Part shown: positions 17,353 through 27,307 of the stretch, one piece after another | Numbering within the stretch: the stretch's first letter is position 1 | Layout of the letters: every line of letters begins with the position of its first letter | Assembly (NCBI GenBank): GCA_905216145.1 | Contig: CAJMST010000008.1 | Coordinates: forward strand, 1 to 64,000 | DNA: 64,000 bases | Direction: 5' to 3' | Source: an uncultured bacterium | Lineage (GTDB): Bacteria > Actinomycetota > Coriobacteriia > Coriobacteriales > Coriobacteriaceae | The notes under the pieces: generated by a model | What the model was told of the DNA's origin: nothing | The model's input: only the letters and a program-made list of their open reading frames with translations | The model's database searches: none | Translations under genes and position numbers: made by a program

Positions 17353-17603
17353 TTGGGGTCCCTGTCTTCACAATTTTCGTCAAGCTTTTGGTTAGGTTTT
17401 GGTCAGTTGGCGTAAGGGCTGAGGGCAAAAAGATTGCTGGCGAAAAAAGCTCAAAGAAAGTGCTGGTAGGGGAGTTGTTGAGCTTTTCGACAGTTTTCTG
17501 ACAAAAGAATCTTCACAGCTATTGCCGCGGATTTCGTTGTCGCGGTCATGGTGGTGCGGGATGCTGGTCGTAAGCGTCGAATGCTCCGATTTTGGAGGCC
17601 AGC

Positions 17604-18026
17604 ATGGATCTGTTTCTTGAGACCCCGCAGCAACAAGCTGAGCGCATGTTGCGTCAGCAGCAACGGCTCATGGAGATGCAAATGCAAGGGGTAGCCGCCC
17701 AGTCCCCTGCGCAAAATGCCACGCCCGCGGTTTCGCCTGCGGGCGGATTGGCGCCAGAGAACTATTCCGTACAACAAGATTCATATGCGCAGGAGCTTGC
17801 GTTCGACAAGCGCCGCACACGTCACCGCCGCGTGGGCCAGCGCCTGCGCACGTTAGCGATGATTGCGCTGATCCCGTTGGGACTCGCGGCAATCTTCTTG
17901 GCCTCATATGCCCTCACGTGCATTCTCAACGGCGCCTCGCCTAGTGAGGTGCTTCAGCATCTAGCGGCCCTGGGCCAGCGCCTAGGCGATGTCGCAACAA
18001 CCGTCCGCGCCGGCTGGGAGAGTTAG
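17604..18026 (+). CDS. Small single-pass membrane protein, unknown
   Basis: A 140-residue protein. Residues 1-30 are Gln-rich and helical (TPQQQAERMLRQQQRLMEMQ), 30-60 are Ala/Pro linker, a basic stretch KRRTRHRRVGQRLR precedes one membrane segment (about 86-107), and a short helical tail follows. GGAGG lies 5 nt upstream of the ATG, which supports translation. No family recognised. Confidence 0.65.
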   Translation: MDLFLETPQQQAERMLRQQQRLMEMQMQGVAAQSPAQNATPAVSPAGGLAPENYSVQQDSYAQELAFDKRRTRHRRVGQRLRTLAMIALIPLGLAAIFLASYALTCILNGASPSEVLQHLAALGQRLGDVATTVRAGWES

Positions 18027-18149
18027 CGTTTGTCACATTAGGGCTTCTAGGGTGTAGGGATTATCGCCACGAGTAGAATTCTTGTAATCTGTAGGTCCTG
18101 TCGTGCGACTGAATAGTATTATTGAAGATAAATAATAATAGGATTTGCT

Positions 18150-18680
18150 ATGTATAAGCAGGATTTAGAGCGGACTCTTTTGGGCATTGACGAAGAGGCG
18201 GAGCTGGAAATAGGTCCAAGAGACGACAGACCGAGCGTTGTATTGGTGGGAGGAAGCGCCTTCATGCTAAACGATGTGACGAATCGGTCGGTTACACATG
18301 ACATTGATGTGTTTGAGGCAGACAGGTGCCTCCGCGAGATCATAGTTCGATACCCCGAGGTGAATGGTATGGCGGTGGCATATTGTAATCAGATGCCATT
18401 CAATTACGAAGATCGTTTGATTCCCTTGGATATTGGCGCGCGTTTTATCAGGTACTTTACGCCATCCTTGGAGGACCTGGCGGTAATGAAGCTCTATGCC
18501 TACCGTCCGAACGACACCATCGATCTTCATAGTCAGGCATTCGTCGACCGACTTGATTGGGGGCTGCTCGAACGGCTTATATTCGACGAGGGAGAAGCAC
18601 TGGCGTCGTCGCCTTCGGAGCGGAGCTATCAAGAGATGGTCTGCGCATACAGGCAATACAAAAAGGAGGTGCTCGGTTGA
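18150..18680 (+). CDS. DUF6036-like nucleotidyltransferase, probable toxin-antitoxin component
   Basis: A 176-residue protein with a minimal nucleotidyltransferase core: VVLVGGSAFML (GS motif) and THDIDVFEA (DxD), then LEDLAVMKLYAYR, as in DUF6036/AbiEii-type proteins. AbiEii toxins transfer nucleotides to targets such as tRNA ends. The upstream DNA (18040-18149) is AT-rich, unlike the surroundings, with ATAGTATTATTG as a possible promoter core. Its stop overlaps the next start by 4 nt, so both proteins are made together. Whether this is the toxin or a modifying antitoxin is not clear from sequence. Confidence 0.72.
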   Translation: MYKQDLERTLLGIDEEAELEIGPRDDRPSVVLVGGSAFMLNDVTNRSVTHDIDVFEADRCLREIIVRYPEVNGMAVAYCNQMPFNYEDRLIPLDIGARFIRYFTPSLEDLAVMKLYAYRPNDTIDLHSQAFVDRLDWGLLERLIFDEGEALASSPSERSYQEMVCAYRQYKKEVLG

Positions 18681-19240
18681 ATCTGACTTTTGAGGGATTT
18701 TTGAAAGGCTATTGCCGAGAGCTATCCGGACAGCAGTCGCTGAGTTTTAGAAAACTGCTTGAGCAGGCGACGACGGTTGCGCCGCGCGTGGCGGAGCCTC
18801 TATTTTTGCTCGCTTTGGCGCAAGGAAAAGCCGGATACGTTCTGGGTTTATCCGAGGGCTCGTGGATGGAAGAAGATTACCGAGGCGTTTTGTCCTTGTA
18901 CGATCAAGCGGGTGGCATGGCGTCTCTATGCGCCAAAAGCGAGCTCCCTAACCGTTATGCCAACGTTTGGCGTGCGTATAGGGCGGTGAAGGAAAAGCCA
19001 GTGGCGGACAGAAGGATCAACGCCCTGATGCGAAAGAGAACATTGGGAGCGCTAGGAGAATCGGGCGTAACGCGCTACGGTCTCTGCCGCGATTTGAATC
19101 TGAATAAGGGAAACGTGTACGCATACTTAGCCGGCGATGACTCAAAGGTGAGCAGGGAGACGGCGCGCCGCATTATGGAATATGCGGAGGAGAGGGGCAC
19201 CCAAGAAGGGGCCGGGCGCCCGGTGGGTGTGGCGGGGTAA
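18677..19240 (+). CDS. HTH-containing partner of the nucleotidyltransferase
   Basis: A 187-residue protein. TTG 18677 is chosen because AGGAGG lies 7 nt upstream and the start overlaps the previous stop (TTGA). The first about 120 residues are helical and unassigned; residues about 125-175 look like a helix-turn-helix (VTRYGLCRDLNLNKGNVYAYL, split around a turn), suited to autoregulation. In AbiE modules the HTH antitoxin gene normally comes first; here it is second. A general toxin-antitoxin or phage-defence role is inferred from pairing and coupling only. Confidence 0.65.
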   Translation: MNLTFEGFLKGYCRELSGQQSLSFRKLLEQATTVAPRVAEPLFLLALAQGKAGYVLGLSEGSWMEEDYRGVLSLYDQAGGMASLCAKSELPNRYANVWRAYRAVKEKPVADRRINALMRKRTLGALGESGVTRYGLCRDLNLNKGNVYAYLAGDDSKVSRETARRIMEYAEERGTQEGAGRPVGVAG

Positions 19241-19291
19241 GATTGATCGCGGTTTTGATTGATAATCGATTGGGTTTGTTGGGCGGAGTCT

Positions 19292-20647
19292 GTGTCTGCT
19301 ATTGATATCGTGCTTGTTGTGATTGCCTTGGTCGCGGTGGGAGTTGCCGTGGTTTGCGCCATGCAGCTTAAAGGCCTTCGTGCCGAGTTGCGAGAGCGTG
19401 GCGGCAACGACGCGGAGACGCTCGCGGCGCTCGAGCAGGCCAACAGCACGCTCGATGCCCTCAACGCCGCGCTGACGGAAACCCGCCGCACGGCAAGCGC
19501 CATCGCGCAGCAGCAGACGACCGACGCCGCCGTAGAGCAGCAGCGCTACCTGACCATCGCGCGTGAGTTCTCGCAGGCTGGCGACCGTATGGATGACCTG
19601 CGCCGTGAGACGGCCCAACAGCTTGGCGCCAACCGCGAGGGCATCGAGCACCGCCTGGACAAGGTGCGCGAGACGGTCGATGCCCAGCTGGGCGCCATCC
19701 GCAAGGACAACAACGTTCAGCTCGATCAGATGCGCGCGACGGTGGACGAGAAACTCTCCCGTACGCTCAACGATCGCCTGTCTGCATCGTTTAAGCAGGT
19801 GAGCGACCAGCTCGAGGCCGTGTACAAGGGCCTGGGCGATATGCAATCTATCGCCACCGGCGTGGGCGACCTTAAGCGCGTGCTGGGCAACGTCAAGGCG
19901 CGCGGCATTTTGGGCGAGGTGCAGCTGGGTGCAATCCTGGCGGACATCCTTACGCCCGACCAGTATCTGGAAAACGTCGCCACTAAGCCCGGCGCCTCGG
20001 AGCGCGTTGAGTTTGCCGTCAAACTGCCGGTAGACGAGGGCGATCCCGTGCTGCTGCCGATTGACTCCAAGTTTCCCGGCGATGCGTATGAGCACTTGCT
20101 CGACGCGCAAGAGTCGGGTGATGTCGAGGCCGTCGCCGCAGCGCGCAAGACGCTCGATATGATGGTGAAGCGCGAGGCCAAGGACATTTGCGAGAAGTAC
20201 CTGAGCGTGCCCGCGACGACCAACTTTGGCATTCTGTTCGTGCCGTTTGAGGGCCTGTACGCCGAGGTCGTCAGCCGCCCCGGGCTTATCGAGACCCTGG
20301 GCCGCGACTATCACGTCAATGTTGCCGGCCCCAGCACCATTGCCGCCATCCTCAACAGCCTGCAGATGAGCTACCAGACGTTTAGGCTGCAAAAACGCAC
20401 CGACGACGTGCTACGCGTGCTTTCCGCCGTCAAGGCCGAGCTGCCGCGCTATCAGGCGGCGCTACGCCGCGCCCAACAGCAGATCGAGACTGCGGGCAAG
20501 ACGGTCGAGGGCATTATCACCACGCGCACCAACGTTATGGAGCGCAAACTCAAGGACATCGATGCGCTGGAGGACGCCGAGGAGGCCGACGCGATTCTGG
20601 GCTTGGAGTCCGCAGGCTTACTCGCGGGCCAGGAAGACGAGGGCTAG
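19292..20647 (+). CDS. rmuC: DNA recombination protein RmuC
   Basis: A 451-residue protein: N-terminal membrane anchor (IDIVLVVIALVAVGVAVV), a long coiled-coil (about 25-170), then the RmuC nuclease-like domain (RGILGEVQLGAILADIL, PIDSKFPGDAYEHL, NFGILFVPFEGLYAEV). RmuC limits inversions at short inverted repeats in E. coli, a notable match for a genome rich in inverted repeats. GTG 19292 has GGAG close by; a TTG at 19259 would add 11 residues before the anchor. Confidence 0.9.
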   Translation: MSAIDIVLVVIALVAVGVAVVCAMQLKGLRAELRERGGNDAETLAALEQANSTLDALNAALTETRRTASAIAQQQTTDAAVEQQRYLTIAREFSQAGDRMDDLRRETAQQLGANREGIEHRLDKVRETVDAQLGAIRKDNNVQLDQMRATVDEKLSRTLNDRLSASFKQVSDQLEAVYKGLGDMQSIATGVGDLKRVLGNVKARGILGEVQLGAILADILTPDQYLENVATKPGASERVEFAVKLPVDEGDPVLLPIDSKFPGDAYEHLLDAQESGDVEAVAAARKTLDMMVKREAKDICEKYLSVPATTNFGILFVPFEGLYAEVVSRPGLIETLGRDYHVNVAGPSTIAAILNSLQMSYQTFRLQKRTDDVLRVLSAVKAELPRYQAALRRAQQQIETAGKTVEGIITTRTNVMERKLKDIDALEDAEEADAILGLESAGLLAGQEDEG

Positions 20648-20770
20648 CCGCAACGGACGGCGGGGCGTCGGCGCAAGCACTGCGCGGGCGCTTTTCGCAT
20701 CGTGGTTGCCTGAAGTGCACTTTAGTGTGCAACAATGGCGTTTCGTCCTATCAGATGCGAAAGGAAGCCC

Positions 20771-22573
20771 ATGTCTCAGAGAAGCACCAGTCCGCTCAAA
20801 CGCTCCACCGTGCGCCGCACGCTGCAGCGTTTTTGGGACGTCACGCGCACACAGCCGTTGATCGTCTTTCTCTCGGTGTTCTCGTCGGCGGGCTACATCT
20901 TTTTGCTTACGTTTGCCAACACCTACGTGATGGCCCTTATCGTCGACCGCGTCCAGGCCGGCCCCGTGGCGGGCGACCAGGTGCTTGAGGTCTTTGGCCC
21001 CTACATTCTGGCGCTCGTGCTCGTTAACCTGGTAGGCCAGATCCTCTCCAAGCTGCAGGACTACACCGTCTACAAGCTCGAGATTGCGGGCAACTATCAC
21101 CTGGCGCGCCTGTGCTTCGACACGCTCTCCAATCAGTCCATGACCTTTCACACCAGCCGTTTTGGCGGTTCGCTCGTGAGCCAGACGAGTCGTTTTATGA
21201 GCGGCTACACGGGCCTGGTGGACGTAACGGTGTATTCGCTCATTCCCACCATCACCTCGGTTATCTGCACGGTGGCGGCGCTCGCCCCGGTGGTGCCCAC
21301 GTTTACCGTGATCCTGGTGGGCATCATGGTCGTCTACATCACGTTTGTCTGGCTTATGTACAAGCGCATCATGCCGCTTTCGGCCGCCACGTCCGCCGCG
21401 CAGAACAAGCTTTCGGGCGTGCTGTCCGATGCGGTCACGAACATCCTGGCCGTCAAGACCTGCGGGCGCGAGGACTTTGAACGCGATCTGTTCGACGCCG
21501 CCGATCGTGCCGCGCGCGACGCTGAGACGGTCTCGATGCATGCCATGATGCAGCGCAACTTTACGACCTCGGGCCTCATCGTCATCACCATGGCCGTGGT
21601 GAGTGTGTTCGTGGCGGGCGGCAACGCGTGGTTTGGCATCTCGGCCGGCTCGCTCGTCATGATCTTTACCTACACCTATAACCTCACCATGCGCCTGAAC
21701 TACGTGAGTTCCATGATGCAGCGCATCAACCGCGCTTTGGGCGATGCGGCCGAGATGACGCGCGTGCTGGACGAGCCGCGTCTGGTGGCAGACGACGAGA
21801 ACGCTCCCGAGCTTAAAGTGACCGAGGGCGCGATTGATTTTGAGCACCTGAGCTTTGCGTACCGTGACGCTGCGGCGGGCGAGAGCGTGTTCGATGACCT
21901 GACACTTCATGTGGCGGCGGGCCAGCGCGTGGGCCTGGTGGGCAAATCGGGCTCGGGCAAGACGACACTCACCAAGCTGTTGCTGCGCCTGGACGACGTA
22001 CAGGTCGGCCGCGTGCTCGTGGACGGCCAGGACGTTTCGCGCTGCACGCAGCAGAGTCTGCGCCGCCAGGTTGCCTACGTGCCGCAGGAGGCGCTGCTGT
22101 TCCATCGCTCCATTCGCGAGAATATCGCCTACGGCCGCCCCGACGCTACCGACGAGCAGATCCGCGAAGCGGCTCGCTTGGCTAATGCGACCGAGTTTAT
22201 CGACCGCCTGCCCCGTGGCTTTGACACCATGGTGGGCGAGCGCGGCGTTAAGCTTTCGGGCGGTCAGCGCCAGCGTGTGGCCATCGCCCGCGCCATCCTT
22301 ACCGACGCGCCGATTCTGGTGCTCGACGAGGCGACGTCTGCCCTGGACAGTGAGTCCGAGGCGCTGGTGCAGGAGGCGCTCGAGAACCTGATGCGCGGCC
22401 GCACCTCCATTGTGGTGGCGCATCGCCTGTCCACCGTGGCGGCGCTCGACCGCATCGTGGTGCTGGCGGACGGCGAGATTGTCGAGGACGGTACGCATAC
22501 GCAGCTTGTCGAGGCGGGCGGCGAATACGCAAGCCTGTGGAGCCGCCAGACCGGCGCATTTTTGGAGGCTTAA
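20771..22573 (+). CDS. ABC exporter, fused permease and ATPase
   Basis: A 600-residue half-transporter. Six membrane segments lie in residues about 30-320; the nucleotide-binding domain has Walker A VGKSGSGKTT (about 391), Q-loop YVPQEALLF, signature LSGGQRQR, Walker B ILVLDEATSALD and the H-loop His in VVAHRLS. It should dimerise in the membrane and export a lipid, peptide or drug. AAAGGAAG precedes the ATG. No neighbour points to a substrate. Confidence 0.9.
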   Translation: MSQRSTSPLKRSTVRRTLQRFWDVTRTQPLIVFLSVFSSAGYIFLLTFANTYVMALIVDRVQAGPVAGDQVLEVFGPYILALVLVNLVGQILSKLQDYTVYKLEIAGNYHLARLCFDTLSNQSMTFHTSRFGGSLVSQTSRFMSGYTGLVDVTVYSLIPTITSVICTVAALAPVVPTFTVILVGIMVVYITFVWLMYKRIMPLSAATSAAQNKLSGVLSDAVTNILAVKTCGREDFERDLFDAADRAARDAETVSMHAMMQRNFTTSGLIVITMAVVSVFVAGGNAWFGISAGSLVMIFTYTYNLTMRLNYVSSMMQRINRALGDAAEMTRVLDEPRLVADDENAPELKVTEGAIDFEHLSFAYRDAAAGESVFDDLTLHVAAGQRVGLVGKSGSGKTTLTKLLLRLDDVQVGRVLVDGQDVSRCTQQSLRRQVAYVPQEALLFHRSIRENIAYGRPDATDEQIREAARLANATEFIDRLPRGFDTMVGERGVKLSGGQRQRVAIARAILTDAPILVLDEATSALDSESEALVQEALENLMRGRTSIVVAHRLSTVAALDRIVVLADGEIVEDGTHTQLVEAGGEYASLWSRQTGAFLEA

Positions 22574-22636
22574 AGCCCCCGTACGTGGGACAATCGTGCC
22601 CATAGGATTGTTATGCCGTTGAAGCGAGGAGTCGTT

Positions 22637-23302
22637 ATGCCACGCGAGACCAATGCCGCCAAACGCGAGCGCGCCATCGAGGTGTGCGAGCGCCTTAACC
22701 GTCGCTATGGCCCGGTCGAGTGCTTCTTGGACCACGAGAATCCCTTTAGGCTGCTCATCGCGGTACTGCTCTCGGCTCAAACGACCGACGCGCAAGTCAA
22801 CAAGGTGACGCCGCGGCTGTTTGCCCAGTGGCCCACGCCCGAGGCCATGGCCGGGGCGAGTGTTGCCGACGTGGCAGACACTATCAAGTCACTCGGCTTC
22901 TACAAGAGCAAAGCCAAGCATGCCGTCGAGGCCGCGCAGATGATCGTCGCCGACTATGGCGGCGAGGTGCCGGCCGACATGAAGGAACTCGTGAAGCTGC
23001 CGGGCGTGGGACGCAAGACGGCGAACATCGTGCTCAACGTGGGGTATGGCATCGTGGAGGGCATTGCGGTGGACACGCACGTCAACCGCATTGCGCACCG
23101 CCTGATGCTGAGTCCCAAGACGCATGCCAAGGAGCCGCTCAAGACCGAGCAGGATCTGCTCAAGATTTTGCCGCACGAGTATTGGGAGTCGGTCAACCAT
23201 CAGTGGATCACCTTTGGTCGCGAGATCTGCGATGCCCGCAAGCCCAAGTGTGACGAGTGTCCGCTGGCAGATTTGTGCCCCAGCGTGCGCGTAGCGGGGT
23301 AG
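22637..23302 (+). CDS. nth: Endonuclease III
   Basis: A 221-residue bifunctional DNA glycosylase/AP lyase for oxidised pyrimidines. The HhH with catalytic Lys is LPGVGRKTAN, the catalytic Asp is in VDTHVNRI, and a full [4Fe-4S] loop C-x6-C-x2-C-x5-C ends the protein. GCGAGGAG lies 4-5 nt before ATG 22637. The intact motifs here contrast with the altered glycosylase at 14673. Confidence 0.95.
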   Translation: MPRETNAAKRERAIEVCERLNRRYGPVECFLDHENPFRLLIAVLLSAQTTDAQVNKVTPRLFAQWPTPEAMAGASVADVADTIKSLGFYKSKAKHAVEAAQMIVADYGGEVPADMKELVKLPGVGRKTANIVLNVGYGIVEGIAVDTHVNRIAHRLMLSPKTHAKEPLKTEQDLLKILPHEYWESVNHQWITFGREICDARKPKCDECPLADLCPSVRVAG

Positions 23303-23459
23303 GGCGGAACGCATCTTCGTCTGGCGTTTTTTGCGGGGCTGGGTTTGCCCTTGAGCCGGAGTCCTCTCCATGCGCTACCATGACAGGCAATGTATTTGAC
23401 GTACGACCCGTCGAGCTTGCCCCGGCGGGCTTTTGGCGTTGCAATGCCGGAGGAACAGC

Positions 23460-26400
23460 ATGCTCATTCACCGTATAGCCGCGCAGCTCTACACTGCCGA
23501 GGCCTTGCAGACCGTCGAGGCCGGACTCGATGCCGGCGAGGACGTGACGCTGGCCGTGTCGCAGTCGGGCCGTACGCTTATGGCGGCCGCCCAGTTTGCG
23601 CGCCGTCCGCGACCGACGGTCTACATTGTGAGCGGCGAGGACGCGGCCGATCGCGCCGCGCGCAGCCTTGCCGCCTACGTGGGCCTTGCGCATGTGTGCC
23701 GTTTTCCCGAGCGCAAGGACTATCCGTGGCGCGAGCAGGCGCCCGACGACGCCGTGGTGGCGCAGCGCTGCGAGGCCCTGGGACGCATCGTGCGCGGCGA
23801 CAACTGCATCATGGTTGCCTCGGCCCGCGCGCTGCTGCGTTGCGTGCCGCCGGTCGAGAGCCGCTACTGGGAGTCCACTACTTTTGCGGTGGGCGAGGAG
23901 ATTCCTTTTGACGAGGTGCCGCAGCGCCTGGTGGGCATGGGCTACACGAATGCCGGCGCCGCCGACGCGCCCGGTCTGTTCCGTGTGCACGGCGACACCG
24001 TCGAGGTGTTTCCCGCGCAGGAAAAGGCGCCCGTGCGCATTGAGTTCTTTGGCGACGAGATCGACCGCATCCGCCGCATGGTGAGCTCAACGGGGCAGAC
24101 CATCGGCAACGAGGACAGTATTGAGATCTTCCCCTGCCGTGAGCTGGCGCTCACCGACGAGGCCGTCCACAACATGCATGTGGCGCTCTATCGCGCCAGC
24201 CAGGACGACAGCAAACTGGCAGCGCTGCTCGAGATGGTGGATGCGCGCATCGTCACGCCCGAGCTCGACCGCTTTTTGCCGGTGATGTACGGCCAAACCG
24301 TGAGCCCGCTGTCGCACGTGAGTGGCAAGGCGCTCGTGGTGCTGTCCGAGCCGCGCTCGCTGTTCGACGACTGCCTGCGCGCCTACGAGGATATCGAGGC
24401 CCGTGCCGGCGAGGCGGGGGTTGACCGTCTAGACGGCTTGTACGTGCGCGCCCAGCAGCTCGACTTTGGTGCCCAGCAGCGCCTGAACTACGTAAGCCTC
24501 ATCCGTGCCGGCGGTGCGGTGATGGCCGAGCTCAAGATTGAGCAGCCGGCCATCGCAGGCTCGGACAATCGCTTTATGACGCGCATTCAGGAAGTCGTGG
24601 GCAAGCGCTACGCCTGCGTGTTTGCCATCCCTGACCGCGGTGCGCGCGAGTCGATGGAGCTCACCTTTGGTGACGAGGGCATCACCTTTGAGGAATCGCT
24701 GACGGCAGCGCCCGAAAACGCCGGCGTCATTGGCGAGCGCGTACGCGTGGCAGCGGCGGATTCTGCCGATCGTGCTGCCCGTCAGGATGCTCATGCTGCA
24801 ATTCGCGAGCGCCGCGCCGACGCACTCAACGCCCGCTCGCTCGAGGCGGGCGCGGCCCAGGCTGCCGCCGGTGCCGCCGTGCCCACCATCTCGCGCGGAC
24901 GCGTGACCTTTGTGGACGCTGCCCTGCCGCAGGGCGTGGTGGTGCCCGATGCCAACCTGGCCGTGTTCTCGATCGCCGACCTCAACGCCCGCATGGACGC
25001 CAACCGCGCGCGCAGCCGCCGCAAGGTGGACATTACGCAGATCACGTTCCCGTTTAAGCCGGGCGACTACGTGGTGCACGCCACCCATGGCATCGCGCTC
25101 TTTAGCGAGATCGCGCGCCAGGAAGTGGGCGGCAAGGAACGCGACTACTTTTTGCTGGAATATGCCGACGGCGACAAGCTCTACGTGCCGTTGGAGCAGG
25201 TCGACCGCATCACGCGCTATGTTGGTCCCGACGGCGACAAGCCGCGTCTGACCAGACTCAACACCGCCGACTGGACGCGTGCCACCAGCAAGGCGCGCAA
25301 GAACGCCAAAAAGCTGGCGTTTGACCTGGTCGATCTGTATACGCGTCGCTCGTCGATTACCGGTATCGCCTGCCCGCCCGACACGCCCGAGCAGATCGAG
25401 ATGGAGCAGAGCTTCCCTTACGACGAGACGCGCGACCAGTTGGAGGCCATCGCCGACATTAAGGCCGACATGGAGGCGCCCAAGCCCATGGACCGCCTGC
25501 TGTGCGGCGACGTGGGCTTTGGCAAGACCGAGGTCGCCCTGCGCGCGGCGTTTAAGTGCGTTGACTCCGGCCGCCAGGTCATGGTGCTCTGCCCCACGAC
25601 CATTCTGGCCCAGCAGCACTACGAGACGTTCTTTGAGCGCTTTGCCCCGTTTGGCCTGGAGGTCGAGGTGCTCAGCCGCTTTCGCACGCCGGCGCAGCAA
25701 AAGCGCGCACTCAAGGCGTTCGCCGAGGGCACGATCGACGTGCTCATCGGCACGCATCGTCTGCTTTCGGCCGATGTAAACCCCAAAAACCTGGGCCTGG
25801 TGATCATCGACGAAGAGCAGCGCTTTGGCGTGCAGCACAAGGAGCAGCTCAAGAACCTGCGCGAGCAGATTGACGTGCTCACGCTCTCGGCAACGCCTAT
25901 CCCGCGTACCATGCAGATGGCCACGAGCGGCGTGCGCGACATGAGCCTGATCACCACGCCGCCGACCGGGCGTCGTCCCGTGATCGTGCACGTGGGGGAG
26001 TACGACCCCGATGTGGTGAGCGCGGCGATTCGTCTGGAGGTGGGCCGCGGCGGTCAGGTGTACTACGTGTCCAACCGCGTCAAGACCATCGATGACGCCG
26101 TGGCACGCGTGCATGAGGCCGCGCCCGAGGCGCGCGTGGGCGTGGCGCACGGCAAGATGAGCCCGCGCGAGGTCGAGGACGTGATGATCGAGTTCGCGAC
26201 CAAGAAGATCGACGTGCTCATCGCCACGACCATCGTGGAGAGCGGCATCGACAACGCAACGGCCAACACGCTCATCATCGAGGATTCGCAGCGCCTGGGC
26301 CTGGCGCAGCTCTACCAGCTCAAGGGCCGTGTGGGCCGCTCTGCCACGCAGGCCTACGCGTATTTTATGTTCCCGGGCGAGCTGCCGCTCACCGAGGAGG

Positions 26401-27092
26401 CAACGGCGCGCCTGACCGCACTTTCCGAGTTCCAGGACCTGGGCAGCGGCATGCGCATCGCCATGCGCGACCTAGAGATCCGTGGCGCCGGTTCGCTTAT
26501 GGGAGCCGAGCAGCACGGCAATCTGTCGAGCGTGGGCTTTGACCTGTTTACGCAGATGCTGGGCCAGGCCGTGGCCGAGGCGCGCGGCGATGACGACGCC
26601 GGCGTGGAGGCGGCGAGCGTGGGTATTAACCTGCCGGCCGACTACTTCTTGTCCGAGGAGTACTTGCCGGCGGTGGATCAGCGCGTGCTCGTGTACCGTA
26701 AGCTCGCGGCGGCCGAGGACCTGGAGAGCATCGACGAGGTGCAGGAAGAGACCGAGGCCGCGCACGGTGAGCTGCCGCTGGCGGGGCTCAACCTGTTCAA
26801 CCGCGCGCGTATTCGTATCCGTGGCGAGCGCTTGGGGCTCGAGAGCGTCACGCTCAGCGGCGGCCGCATCACGTTTTTGGGCGTCGACGTGCCCAAGAAG
26901 GTGGCCTTTGAGCTTAAGACCCGCTATGGCGCGGTGAACTTCCCCAAGAGCCGCAAGCTGTCGGTGCCCTATAAGGCAGGCGCTGGTGTGGGCAGCGGCC
27001 TGGGTCGCGGCCTCGACGCCAACGACGGTACCGGCCCGGTGGCTGCGGCGCTCATGCTGCTGCAGCAGCTGGGTGCGAGCGACGACGACTAA
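23460..27092 (+). CDS. mfd: Transcription-repair coupling factor Mfd
   Basis: A 1210-residue SF2 translocase. The N-terminal UvrB-like region (about 1-400) is followed by the RNA-polymerase-interacting CarD-like domain (KPGDYVVHATHGIALF, about 535-600), the helicase core with Walker A GDVGFGKTE (about 683), DEEQRFGV box and motif VI QLKGRVGRS, and a C-terminal TRCF domain. It removes stalled RNA polymerase and recruits UvrA. GGAGG precedes ATG 23460. The TAA stop overlaps the first bases of a structured repeat (27093-27226). Confidence 0.96.
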   Translation: MLIHRIAAQLYTAEALQTVEAGLDAGEDVTLAVSQSGRTLMAAAQFARRPRPTVYIVSGEDAADRAARSLAAYVGLAHVCRFPERKDYPWREQAPDDAVVAQRCEALGRIVRGDNCIMVASARALLRCVPPVESRYWESTTFAVGEEIPFDEVPQRLVGMGYTNAGAADAPGLFRVHGDTVEVFPAQEKAPVRIEFFGDEIDRIRRMVSSTGQTIGNEDSIEIFPCRELALTDEAVHNMHVALYRASQDDSKLAALLEMVDARIVTPELDRFLPVMYGQTVSPLSHVSGKALVVLSEPRSLFDDCLRAYEDIEARAGEAGVDRLDGLYVRAQQLDFGAQQRLNYVSLIRAGGAVMAELKIEQPAIAGSDNRFMTRIQEVVGKRYACVFAIPDRGARESMELTFGDEGITFEESLTAAPENAGVIGERVRVAAADSADRAARQDAHAAIRERRADALNARSLEAGAAQAAAGAAVPTISRGRVTFVDAALPQGVVVPDANLAVFSIADLNARMDANRARSRRKVDITQITFPFKPGDYVVHATHGIALFSEIARQEVGGKERDYFLLEYADGDKLYVPLEQVDRITRYVGPDGDKPRLTRLNTADWTRATSKARKNAKKLAFDLVDLYTRRSSITGIACPPDTPEQIEMEQSFPYDETRDQLEAIADIKADMEAPKPMDRLLCGDVGFGKTEVALRAAFKCVDSGRQVMVLCPTTILAQQHYETFFERFAPFGLEVEVLSRFRTPAQQKRALKAFAEGTIDVLIGTHRLLSADVNPKNLGLVIIDEEQRFGVQHKEQLKNLREQIDVLTLSATPIPRTMQMATSGVRDMSLITTPPTGRRPVIVHVGEYDPDVVSAAIRLEVGRGGQVYYVSNRVKTIDDAVARVHEAAPEARVGVAHGKMSPREVEDVMIEFATKKIDVLIATTIVESGIDNATANTLIIEDSQRLGLAQLYQLKGRVGRSATQAYAYFMFPGELPLTEEATARLTALSEFQDLGSGMRIAMRDLEIRGAGSLMGAEQHGNLSSVGFDLFTQMLGQAVAEARGDDDAGVEAASVGINLPADYFLSEEYLPAVDQRVLVYRKLAAAEDLESIDEVQEETEAAHGELPLAGLNLFNRARIRIRGERLGLESVTLSGGRITFLGVDVPKKVAFELKTRYGAVNFPKSRKLSVPYKAGAGVGSGLGRGLDANDGTGPVAAALMLLQQLGASDDD

Positions 27093-27226
27093 CGGGTCGA
27101 CGCTGCAAACGCCCCATTTGGGCAATCTGACCCTCACTCGTCGGTCGCGTACGCAAGTACGCTTCCCTCCTCCTTCGGGCCACCTTGCCACAAATGGAAC
27201 GTTTTCGCTTACTTATGCTCAACCTG
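27093..27226 (+). repeat. Modular structured element, copy A
   Basis: Begins at the mfd stop with ACGGGTCGACGCTGC and ends TTATGCTCAACCTG. Outer stem CCATTTG (27114-27120) pairs with CAAATGG (27191-27197), flanked by AACG/CGTT. Conserved blocks CAATCTG and CACCTTG sit inside it, with an inner hairpin GCGTAC-gcaa-GTACGC. Copies B (31848) and C (40277) share the blocks but have different, still complementary, stem bases. Confidence 0.8.
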
Positions 27227-27307
27227 TAAGGGTATTTACGGGACAAAGCCATCTTCGTCTCACCCACATTGCAGGTTGACCGCCCTCCGCTCGACCGAAA
27301 GGAAAGT

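Noticed and set aside
20618..22795. 725-codon antisense frame opposite the ABC exporter
   Set aside because: High-GC shadow; the plus strand encodes a complete ABC protein with all motifs, and the antisense product is His/Arg/Gly-rich without a family.
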